Shown in pieces: positions 1 to 4,871 of a stretch of DNA of 6,965 nucleotides (within the stretch, counting starts at the first letter, position 1; each line of letters starts with the position of its first letter). The notes beneath the pieces are model-generated. The model ran no database searches and was not told the DNA's origin. It saw nothing but the letters and a program-made list of their open reading frames with translations. Both the position numbers and the translations under genes were made by a program. Source of the DNA: Bacteroidota bacterium (GTDB taxonomy: Bacteria > Bacteroidota > Bacteroidia > Chitinophagales > Chitinophagaceae); NCBI GenBank assembly GCA_023429365.1, contig JAEYVW010000062.1:1-6965 (forward strand), in the 5' to 3' direction.

Positions 1-121
1 TAGTGGAACGACGGCTCCAAGTCTTGATAACACCTTTTTTGTTTTTGCCTTCATTAATAGCGACCACCTTTGATTCAAGATGAGCTGCTACATAAGGACC
101 TTTTTTAATCGAACGAGCCAT
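1..121 (-). CDS. rpsS: 30S ribosomal protein S19, N-terminal part (cut by window edge)
   Basis: S19 is a small-subunit head protein that forms a complex with S13 and contacts 16S rRNA near the A site. The frame starts with ATG at 121-119 and reads [11 protein letters not shown], the typical S19 N-terminus, continuing through [11 protein letters not shown] to the left edge. Only 40 codons plus one base are visible, of a protein normally about 90 residues long. It is the last visible gene of the S10 operon and follows rplB by 127 bp, the usual order (L2 then S19). There is no Shine-Dalgarno sequence. The bases just upstream of the start are AT-rich and belong to the left end of the repeated element at 128-247. 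The identification is secure; the rest of the gene lies outside the window. Confidence 0.96.
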   Translation of the reverse strand, partial: MARSIKKGPYVAAHLESKVVAINEGKNKKGVIKTWSRRST

Positions 122-127
122 GGTTAA

Positions 128-247
128 AATTTGAAAATTTGAAAATGTGGAAATGTGAAAATGATCTCCACAATCAAAACTTTTTATTTTATTTTTCTAA
201 CAAGTATGAATTAAATTTTCACATTTTCACACCTGCACATTTTTCAC
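128..247. repeat. AT-rich TTTGAAAA-type intergenic element, copy A
   Basis: This element fills nearly all of the rplB-rpsS spacer. Its left end (128-154) matches 1532-1558 in the rplD-rplW spacer at 26 of 27 positions, including the identical 19-mer ATTTGAAAATTTGAAAATG (129-147 here, 1533-1551 there). Its right end (about 215-247) is built from TTTTCAC units and resembles the right end of copy B, both holding a GCACATTTTtCA-like block. The two ends are partly inverted copies of one another: 145-162 against 215-232 pairs at 16 of 18 positions. The middle is T-rich and unrelated. It is probably a dispersed intergenic repeat of this genome rather than a gene; its function is unknown. Confidence 0.7.
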
Positions 248-248
248 T

Positions 249-1085
249 TTATTTCGCCAGCTTACTTCCGTTCTTACGTTGAATGATCAGCTTGTCGCTA
301 CCTTTTCCTTTCGTCCTGGTCTTCAAGCCTCTTGAATACTGACCGTTCCTGCTGCGAGGTTGACCACCTGAAGCTTTACCTTCACCACCACCCATCGGGT
401 GATCTACTGGGTTCATTGCCACACCACGGTTTCTTGGTTTGATACCCTTCCACCTGTTGCGGCCGGCTTTACCCATGCTCTGCAGGCTATGATCGCTATT
501 GCTCACCACACCAACGGTCGCGTAACAATTGATCAATACTTTTCTCAGCTCACCAGAAGGCATTTTCAATACCGCGTATTTTTCTTCCTTGTTGGTCAGC
601 TGCGCGGTTGATCCTGCACTGCGGGCCAGTTTACCACCCTGGCCAGGCTGCATTTCGATATTATGCACGTTGGTACCCAGGGGCATATTCTTCATCTGAA
701 GCGCGTTTCCTACCTCGGGCGCTACCGCGTCGCCGCTTTCTACTTTCGCACCTACTTCCAGCCCCTGCGGAGCGATGATATAGCGTTTCTCTCCATCTTC
801 ATATTGCAACAGCGCGATAAATGCTGTACGGTTTGGATCGTATTCGATAGAAAGCACCGTTGCAACACCAGACTTATCACGTTTGAAGTCGATGATACGG
901 TATTTCTTCTTGTGACCACCACCCCTGTAGCGCATAGAAAGGTGACCGGATGAGTTACGTCCGCCGGTCCTGGGCTTTGCTTCTACCAGGCTTTTTTCAG
1001 GCACATTGGTCGTTACCTCTGCAAAAGCGTTACCGATTCTCCAGCGTGTGCCGGCTGTCATCGGTTTAAATTTTCTTAATGCCAT
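249..1085 (-). CDS. rplB: 50S ribosomal protein L2
   Basis: L2 is a primary 23S rRNA-binding protein needed for subunit association and for building the peptidyl-transferase centre. The product is 278 residues, normal for bacterial L2. The N-terminal OB-like domain (about 40-125, with GRNSSGH and the GGGHKKKYR block) is followed by the SH3-like domain and a basic C-terminal tail. The family signature [12 protein letters not shown] lies at 217-228 and is followed by His229, which matches the histidine of E. coli L2 reported as important for peptidyl transfer. The open frame extends 21 codons further upstream to 1148, but the conserved start is [10 protein letters not shown] at 1085; the extra stretch overlaps an intercistronic hairpin. 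One oddity is Gln242, where E. coli L2 (KHPVTPWG) has histidine. The gene lies 90 bp after rplW and 127 bp before rpsS. Confidence 0.97.
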   Translation of the reverse strand: MALRKFKPMTAGTRWRIGNAFAEVTTNVPEKSLVEAKPRTGGRNSSGHLSMRYRGGGHKKKYRIIDFKRDKSGVATVLSIEYDPNRTAFIALLQYEDGEKRYIIAPQGLEVGAKVESGDAVAPEVGNALQMKNMPLGTNVHNIEMQPGQGGKLARSAGSTAQLTNKEEKYAVLKMPSGELRKVLINCYATVGVVSNSDHSLQSMGKAGRNRWKGIKPRNRGVAMNPVDHPMGGGEGKASGGQPRSRNGQYSRGLKTRTKGKGSDKLIIQRKNGSKLAK

Positions 1086-1116
1086 TTTTAATACTCTTTT
1101 TAATCTCAACATTAGC

Positions 1117-1146
1117 GGCTTACCTGCATCGCAGGCTGTTGAAGCC
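1117..1146 (-). other. Nested stem-loop in the rplW-rplB spacer, just upstream of rplB
   Basis: An outer 5-bp stem (GGCTT 1117-1121 with AAGCC 1142-1146) encloses a perfect 5-bp inner stem (CCTGC 1123-1127 with GCAGG 1131-1135) closed by a 3-nt loop. One unpaired base lies on one side and six on the other. In the transcript the structure ends about 31 nt before the rplB AUG. There is no U-run after it, so it is not an intrinsic terminator. It could affect rplB translation or mRNA processing; this is inference from pairing by eye only. Confidence 0.5.
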
Positions 1147-1157
1147 ATTCATTGCCC

Positions 1158-1170
1158 GTAGTTTAACTAC
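1158..1170 (-). other. Small palindrome after the rplW stop
   Basis: GTAGTT (1158-1163) and AACTAC (1165-1170) are perfect inverted copies around one base. In the transcript this gives at most a 5-bp stem with a 3-nt loop, beginning 5 nt after the rplW stop codon. It is too weak and lacks the T-tract for a terminator. It may act together with the larger stem-loop at 1117-1146, or be chance. Confidence 0.35.
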
Positions 1171-1175
1171 GAGAC

Positions 1176-1475
1176 TTAAATATTTGAATAAAGATCTATA
1201 GTTTCTCCCTCCGACACGGTTACATAAGCTTTTTTATAAGAAGGCTTACGACCTGATATTACACCGGCTTTTGTAAAACGGCTTTTATTCTTGGCAGGAG
1301 AAACTGTTGTGTTCACGTCAGTAACGGTGACACCATAAAAGCTTTCTACCGCTTTTTTGATCTCCAGTTTATTCGCTTTTTTCGCCACTTTGAAAGCGTA
1401 ACGACGCAGTTTTTCCTGCTGTGCGTTTGCCTTTTCAGTCAAAATGGGTTTTACCAGTACTTCAGAAAGTTTCAT
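1176..1475 (-). CDS. rplW: 50S ribosomal protein L23
   Basis: L23 binds domain III of 23S rRNA at the exit of the peptide tunnel, where trigger factor and signal recognition particle dock. The product is 99 residues, standard length. It starts MKLSEVLVKPILTEKA; Glu14 in the LTEKA motif corresponds to the glutamate of the E. coli VSEKA motif used for trigger-factor contact. The core YAFKV...ANKLEIKKAVESFYGV and VTDVNT blocks are the usual L23 fold, and a basic loop (KNKSRFTKAG, about 62-71) inserts into rRNA. The start ATG at 1475 gives the family N-terminus; no Shine-Dalgarno sequence is visible. It follows rplD by 176 bp, unusually far for this gene pair, because copy B of the AT-rich element lies between them. 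Confidence 0.97.
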   Translation of the reverse strand: MKLSEVLVKPILTEKANAQQEKLRRYAFKVAKKANKLEIKKAVESFYGVTVTDVNTTVSPAKNKSRFTKAGVISGRKPSYKKAYVTVSEGETIDLYSNI

Positions 1476-1531
1476 CGCTAATCTTTTATTGTTTTTTCGT
1501 GCGATGGAATCTTACGATTTCATCTTTCTAT

Positions 1532-1650
1532 AATTTGAAAATTTGAAAATGAGGAAATTAATTCAACCTCATCACCAATTATTTTTTTTCACTCTTTTGA
1601 AAATTATGCTGACCATTTTCAAATTTTCAAATCAGCACATTTTCAAATTG
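1532..1650. repeat. AT-rich TTTGAAAA-type intergenic element, copy B
   Basis: The ends of this element form a perfect 19-nt inverted repeat (ATTTGAAAATTTGAAAATG at 1533-1551 against its complement at 1614-1632) separated by 62 nt. A further unit, GCACATTTTCAAATT (1635-1649), reaches almost to the rplD stop. Copy A at 128-247 has the same overall length and the same left end. On the minus strand the element begins right after the rplD stop and repeats the unit (A/T)TTTGAAAAT(G/T). The remaining 56 bp up to rplW (1476-1531) hold nothing I recognise. It is not a CRISPR: there are no regular repeats or spacers. It is probably a dispersed palindromic intergenic repeat. Confidence 0.72.
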
Positions 1651-1651
1651 C

Positions 1652-2290
1652 CTACGCTTCTACAGTTTCTTCTTCTTCAGAAAATATTTTAGCTGCGCTT
1701 TCTGTCAACACCAGCACTTCAGAATTTACTATGTCGTAAGTGTTGATATCGCTCAGCAATACACCCAGTACAGAGGGCACATTGCGGATTGACAGCTGCA
1801 GGTTCTCATTATATTCCGGGAAAATCACCATTGCTTTTTTGTCAGCAACTTTCAGTTTGCCCAGGATATCCATGAAGGTCTTGGTTTTAGGTGCATCAAG
1901 GCTGATATCTTCTACCACCACGATCGCGTTTTCTTTTGCCTTACTTGCCAGGGCCGAGATCTTAGCAAGGTCCTTCACCTTACGGTTCAGTTTGATATCA
2001 TAAGCATGGGGCTTAGGCCCGAAGATGGTACCACCACCCTTGTATAAAGGGTTGCGGATATTACCCTTACGGCTACCACCTGTACCTTTCTGGCGGTGCA
2101 GCTTGCGGCTGGCTCCCTGCACTTCGGCACGGGTCTTCACCTTGTGGGTACCCTGGCGCTGAGCGGCGAGGTATTGCTTTACTGCCAGGTATACAACATG
2201 ACTGTTAGGCTCCACACCGAAAATATCGTCGGGTAATTCCACCGACCGGCCGGTTTTCTTTCCTTTTATATCTAATACTTCAACTTGCAT
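1652..2290 (-). CDS. rplD: 50S ribosomal protein L4
   Basis: L4 binds domain I of 23S rRNA early in assembly, and its long loop lines the peptide tunnel next to L22. In E. coli it also represses the S10 operon. The product is 212 residues, typical for Bacteroidota. The N-terminal strand region (1-45) leads into the extended tunnel loop (about 48-100), with RAEVQGASRKLHRQKGTG and GTIFGPKPHAYD as landmarks. Lys68 in RQKGTG corresponds to the position where macrolide-resistance changes arise in E. coli L4. The globular part (105-200) carries SALASKAKENAIVVVED and NVLGV-type strands (PSVLGVLLSDINTYDIV), and an acidic tail ends the protein (EEEETVEA). The start at 2290 gives the conserved MQVEVLDIKGKKTG. 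It lies 41 bp after rplC, in a spacer occupied by two competing hairpins. Confidence 0.97.
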   Translation of the reverse strand: MQVEVLDIKGKKTGRSVELPDDIFGVEPNSHVVYLAVKQYLAAQRQGTHKVKTRAEVQGASRKLHRQKGTGGSRKGNIRNPLYKGGGTIFGPKPHAYDIKLNRKVKDLAKISALASKAKENAIVVVEDISLDAPKTKTFMDILGKLKVADKKAMVIFPEYNENLQLSIRNVPSVLGVLLSDINTYDIVNSEVLVLTESAAKIFSEEEETVEA

Positions 2291-2304
2291 TTTCGTTCTA
2301 TTTT

Positions 2305-2336
2305 AATAACGGAACAACGTTCCGTCGTCCGTTATT
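2305..2336 (-). other. Overlapping alternative hairpins between rplC and rplD
   Basis: Two inverted repeats share one arm. A tight hairpin pairs ACGGAAC (2309-2315) with GTTCCGT (2319-2325) around a 3-nt loop. A wider one pairs AATAACGGA (2305-2313) with TCCGTTATT (2328-2336) around 14 nt. Both cannot form at once because each uses 2309-2313. In the transcript the structure includes the rplC stop codon (2334-2332) and ends 14 nt before the rplD AUG, so it could influence translational coupling of L3 and L4. No U-run follows, so it is not an ordinary terminator. The pairing is seen directly; any regulatory role is inference. Confidence 0.55.
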
Positions 2337-2949
2337 TTTGAATTAAAACAATTGATCCGTTATGACCGGGTACTGAACCGCTGATCAGGATATAGTTCTT
2401 CTCAGGGAATACTTTAACCACTTTCAAACCTTTCAGTTTGACGCGGTCATTACCCATGCGGCCGGCCATCTTCATGCCTTTCATAACGCGGCTGGCATCG
2501 GAAGAGTTACCCAATGAACCCGGAGCACGCTGACGGTCATGCTGACCGTGTGATTGCTGGCCCACACCATGGAAACCGTGACGTTTTACCACGCCCTGGA
2601 AACCTTTACCTTTTGTAGTACCCACCACTTCTACTTTGTCACCTTCAGCGAAGATGTCAACAGTAATGGTGTCACCAATATTTTTATCAAGGGAAGAATT
2701 GCGGAACTCCTTGGAGAATCTCTTTACCGGAGTGCTTGCTTTTGCGAAGTGATTTTTTTCGGCTTTTGTAGTGCGGCTTTCTTTTTTATCGCCGAATGAA
2801 ACCTGGAGCGCATTGTAACCATCAGACTCGATCGTCTTTACCTGGGTTACTACACAGGGACCTGCTTCGATAATCGTGCAGGCTGTTTGTTTGCCCGAGG
2901 GATCGAAGATGCTGGTCATCCCAATTTTTTTCCCAATAATACCTTTCAT
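2332..2949 (-). CDS. rplC: 50S ribosomal protein L3
   Basis: L3 nucleates large-subunit assembly with L24 and extends a loop close to the peptidyl-transferase centre. The product is 205 residues, normal length. It opens with [15 protein letters not shown] and has the family pattern [14 protein letters not shown] at 113-126. The extended loop (about 120-168) carries [21 protein letters not shown] and [15 protein letters not shown], and the C-terminal barrel strand ends [15 protein letters not shown]. The loop sequence lacks the glutamine context of E. coli L3 Gln150, the site methylated by PrmB, having GNSSDASRV instead. The start at 2949 is the only one giving the conserved N-terminus; the upstream bases (AATTGTAAAACA) show no Shine-Dalgarno match. 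It is separated from rpsJ by 382 bp, far more than usual for this pair. Confidence 0.97.
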   Translation of the reverse strand: MKGIIGKKIGMTSIFDPSGKQTACTIIEAGPCVVTQVKTIESDGYNALQVSFGDKKESRTTKAEKNHFAKASTPVKRFSKEFRNSSLDKNIGDTITVDIFAEGDKVEVVGTTKGKGFQGVVKRHGFHGVGQQSHGQHDRQRAPGSLGNSSDASRVMKGMKMAGRMGNDRVKLKGLKVVKVFPEKNYILISGSVPGHNGSIVLIQK

Positions 2950-3331
2950 TGTTTTACAATTTATGCCTGCAGGATTATTGGGACATCCGTAACCGGGTTC
3001 TTCATCATGATTCTTGTATCAGGAACCATCATTAGAACCGGAGCGGATTCAATCCCCGTTTGCCACCGACCTTTTCCCTTTGCCCGCCAGAGCCGTAAGG
3101 CGAAGGCGGGTGATGCCCCCCCTTCGCTATTGCTTGGGCGGACGTTGGAAGTACCGACAGTAAACAAACCCTGAACGGCTTGTTTTTATGTGACCCCATC
3201 CCGAAAGACAGGGAATTTTTTACGTCAGAGCTCTTTTCTTCCACTAATGCGGAATTGAGAGTTAACTACTTTTTATTTATAAGAACTAATTCGCTTTTTG
3301 CGCCAACCCCTTCCATCTGGAAAGTGCCGGA
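2950..3331. other. Long non-coding rpsJ-rplC spacer
   Basis: No gene is supported in these 382 bp. Short open frames run through it in several frames on both strands, but only because the GC-rich centre lacks stop codons; none has a recognisable product. The spacer holds GC-rich inverted repeats (3083-3141), a weaker AT-type inverted repeat (AAACAA 3162-3167 with TTGTTT 3180-3185), and a 4-bp stem TCCC/GGGA near 3199-3214. I see no TAnnTTTG promoter reading towards rplC, so rplC probably depends on transcription from the rpsJ promoter. The region nearest rpsJ (3215-3331) is AT-rich with no clear structure. It may be a degenerate insertion of dispersed repeats; what it came from is not recognisable. 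Confidence 0.6.
3083..3141. repeat. GC-rich inverted repeat pair with competing hairpins
   Basis: A first hairpin pairs CCCGCC (3083-3088) with GGCGGG (3105-3110); inside it GCC (3092-3094) pairs with GGC (3099-3101) around GTAA, with symmetric 3-nt internal loops. A second, related block, CCCCCCTTCGC (3117-3127), is close to an inverted copy of the right half of the first: GCGAAGGCGGG (3100-3110) pairs with it at 10 of 11 positions around a 6-nt loop. Bases 3105-3110 are used by both, so the two folds exclude each other. A third possible stem pairs 3117-3122 with 3136-3141 at 5 of 6 positions. There is no following T-tract on either strand. Blocks of this CCCGCC...GGCGGG form look like dispersed repeats, which is an inference that needs the whole genome. 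Confidence 0.55.
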
Positions 3332-3637
3332 CTAGGCTTTGATCTCTACTTCCACACCACTGGGCAGATCGAGCTTACTCAGCGCATCAACCGTACGGCT
3401 GGAAGAAGTATAAATGTCCAGCAAACGCTTATGCGTAGCCAGTTGGAACTGTTCACGGCTCTTCTTATTGACGTGCGGCGAACGCAATACAGTAAAGATC
3501 TTTGTACGTGTAGGCAACGGAATAGGACCTGTTACTACAGCACCTGTGCTGCGAACAGTTTTTACGATTTTTTCCGCGGATTTGTCCACCAGGTTATGAT
3601 CGTAAGACTGTAATTTGATTCTGATTCGCTGAGACAT
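3332..3637 (-). CDS. rpsJ: 30S ribosomal protein S10 (NusE)
   Basis: S10 is a small-subunit head protein and, with NusB, also an antitermination factor. The product is 101 residues, the usual Bacteroidota length, with [21 protein letters not shown] at the N-terminus shown by positions 1-21. The central rRNA-binding loop holds [20 protein letters not shown] (37-56), followed by NKKSREQFQ and the helix HKRLLDIY, and the protein ends GVEVEIKA. The open frame continues 43 codons upstream to 3766, but that extension would run through the promoter and terminator and has no S10 similarity, so the start is set at 3637. It is the first gene of the S10 operon. The inferred transcription start is only about 25 nt upstream, and the leader has no Shine-Dalgarno sequence. 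Confidence 0.97.
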   Translation of the reverse strand: MSQRIRIKLQSYDHNLVDKSAEKIVKTVRSTGAVVTGPIPLPTRTKIFTVLRSPHVNKKSREQFQLATHKRLLDIYTSSSRTVDALSKLDLPSGVEVEIKA

Positions 3638-3646
3638 TGTGTAAAA

Positions 3647-3663
3647 CCCAATTTTCTTTTGGG
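3647..3663 (-). other. Small leader hairpin of the S10 operon
   Basis: CCCAA (3647-3651) and TTGGG (3659-3663) form a 5-bp stem with a 7-nt loop. In the mRNA it lies at or next to the predicted 5' end and finishes 9 nt before the rpsJ AUG. It could protect the 5' end or tune initiation. It is far too small to be the E. coli-type L4-responsive leader. The stem is short and could be chance. Confidence 0.35.
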
Positions 3664-3667
3664 AGTG

Positions 3668-3699
3668 CAAAGGTAGGGGGGAAGACCATATCTGCCAAA
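3668..3699 (-). promoter_or_regulatory. Bacteroidota-type promoter of the S10 operon
   Basis: On the minus strand, TTTG (3699-3696) is followed after exactly 20 bp by TACCTTTG (3675-3668). This matches the known Bacteroidota housekeeping sigma consensus TTTG-N19-21-TAnnTTTG at every fixed base. Transcription would start about 5-7 bp downstream, near 3661-3663, giving a leader of about 25 nt before rpsJ. The promoter lies about 45 bp after the terminator that closes the upstream cytochrome gene, so the ribosomal operon appears to be transcribed independently. Confidence 0.85.
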
Positions 3700-3734
3700 T
3701 AGTTGGGTAATATTTTTTGGCTGAATTGCAATTT

Positions 3735-3767
3735 ACACAAAATAAATGCCGGGACCAGCCCGGCATT
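3735..3767 (-). terminator. Intrinsic terminator after the dihaem cytochrome gene
   Basis: AATGCCGGG (3745-3753) and CCCGGCATT (3759-3767) form a perfect 9-bp GC-rich stem with a 5-nt loop. On the minus strand it is followed by TATTTTGTG, a moderate U-tract. It begins about 21 nt after the cytochrome stop codon. There is no comparable T-tract on the plus strand, so it acts in the direction of the genes. It insulates rpsJ from upstream transcription. Confidence 0.82.
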
Positions 3768-3788
3768 CTGCAACTAATTGATAAAAAA

Positions 3789-4751
3789 TTATTTAGGCCA
3801 TTTCTCTACTTTATTGGCAACAGGCGGCAAAGACCGTAGATAGGCATAGATAGCCTTGAGGTCCTCGTCCTTCATCTTTCCGTACATCGCCCAGGGCATC
3901 ATCGTGTTCATGGCGCCTGGGTTCTTGTTGACCATTTCGGGAGCCGAATTGCTCCGGAATTTGGCTAGAAATGCATCTTCAGTCCAGCTACCAATACCGG
4001 TGGTAGAATCGGGGGTAATATTTGATACTGCGACCTTGAACATGGGGGTTTTGAACACAAATCCACCTGAAAAGGCCTTGCTGAAGTCGGGTGCGCCTTC
4101 TTTTGTCCGGGGCGTGTGACACTCACCACATGAAGCGATGGTAGTCAGGTACTGACCATATTGGACTTTATCAGATGGATCAGGCCGGGTATTTTTCTCC
4201 GGGGCAAACTCGGGCAGCGGTGGCAGGGCCGACATCGGGATGAATAGCTTGCGCGGTGGCACCGTGCTGTCGCTCGGGGCAAGCGTCCGGATATAGGCTA
4301 TTATCGCATACAAATCTTCTTTGGCCAGTTTGCTGTAGTTGTAGTATTGCATGATCGGGAATAAGGTATCCCCGGCTTTATTTACCCCATGCGCAACCGC
4401 CCTCGCGATCTCGTCATCGGTCCAGCTGGATAACCGGGTAGGTGTGATATTTGGCGCCCAGATCTCGCCCGGGATACCTTCAGCCTCCCCAAATGGGAAA
4501 CTAGCCCCGATGCCTTCGGTACCCGGCAGGGGTGGGAAAGAGAATTTTGTAAAATCACGTTTGCTATGGCAGTCGATACAGACTGCGACATGATTGGCAA
4601 GGTACTCACCCCGTTCCACTACTGCTTTCAGGGAATCCGCGGCATTATTCTCAGCCGAAGCTTCGTTCTGACTTTCATTGTTACATCCGGGAAAAACAAT
4701 TGCAGCTGATACCGCCACTGCGGCGGCAAGGGAAAGTAATAACTTTCGCAT
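3789..4751 (-). CDS. Dihaem cytochrome c lipoprotein
   Basis: This is a predicted membrane-anchored electron carrier with two c-type haems, acting outside the cytoplasmic membrane. It is 320 residues. A signal sequence (1-22) ends in a lipobox, FPGC, with Cys23 as the lipidation site, followed by an Asn/Glu/Ala-rich linker. Two tandem cytochrome c domains follow, with haem motifs CIDCH (58-62) and CGECH (208-212). Aligning the halves through YSKLAKEDL (139-147) and YGKMKDEDL (290-298) places Met134 and Met285 in matching positions as probable axial ligands. Each half also has an NITP motif (101-104, 244-247). The layout resembles the cytochrome subunits of membrane sugar and alcohol dehydrogenases, but no dehydrogenase gene is visible here, so the donor is unknown. 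It follows the beta-helix gene by 120 bp and is closed by a strong terminator. The start at 4751 is fixed by the signal peptide. Confidence 0.9.
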   Translation of the reverse strand: MRKLLLSLAAAVAVSAAIVFPGCNNESQNEASAENNAADSLKAVVERGEYLANHVAVCIDCHSKRDFTKFSFPPLPGTEGIGASFPFGEAEGIPGEIWAPNITPTRLSSWTDDEIARAVAHGVNKAGDTLFPIMQYYNYSKLAKEDLYAIIAYIRTLAPSDSTVPPRKLFIPMSALPPLPEFAPEKNTRPDPSDKVQYGQYLTTIASCGECHTPRTKEGAPDFSKAFSGGFVFKTPMFKVAVSNITPDSTTGIGSWTEDAFLAKFRSNSAPEMVNKNPGAMNTMMPWAMYGKMKDEDLKAIYAYLRSLPPVANKVEKWPK

Positions 4752-4828
4752 GATAGTTAGTTTTGTTTTAATTATAAATTATTTAAAAGAGGTGACGGCA
4801 GGAGCAGTGTTCACGGGGATAATTGCCT

Positions 4829-4863
4829 CAAAGTAATAAAAATATATTTCAGTTGACGCGAAA
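4829..4863 (-). promoter_or_regulatory. Possible weak promoter for the cytochrome gene
   Basis: On the minus strand, TTACTTTG (4836-4829) matches the Bacteroidota TAnnTTTG element at all but one fixed base. A TTTCG (4863-4859) lies 22 bp upstream, an imperfect -33 element with slightly long spacing. It would give a leader of about 70 nt. The same place holds a TTGAC/GTCAA inverted repeat (4853-4857 with 4864-4868), which could be a weak 3' hairpin of the beta-helix gene or an operator. The rest of this 120-bp gap shows nothing clear. Confidence 0.3.
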
Positions 4864-4871
4864 GTCAATAG

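Noticed and set aside
1086..1148. Longer rplB start adding 21 residues
   Set aside because: The conserved L2 N-terminus begins at [10 protein letters not shown] (1085); the extension overlaps a stem-loop and has no L2 similarity.
1532..1650. Possible CRISPR-like repeats made of TTTGAAAA units
   Set aside because: The units are 8 bp, irregular, palindromically arranged and without spacers of constant length; no cas gene is present.
2961..3244. Overlapping small open frames of about 70 codons in the rpsJ-rplC spacer
   Set aside because: They run in different frames through the same GC-rich hairpins, have no initiation signal or recognisable product, and are explained by lack of stop codons there.
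3638..3766. Longer rpsJ start adding 43 residues
   Set aside because: The extension would translate the promoter and part of the upstream terminator, and S10 proteins begin at the [10 protein letters not shown] position.
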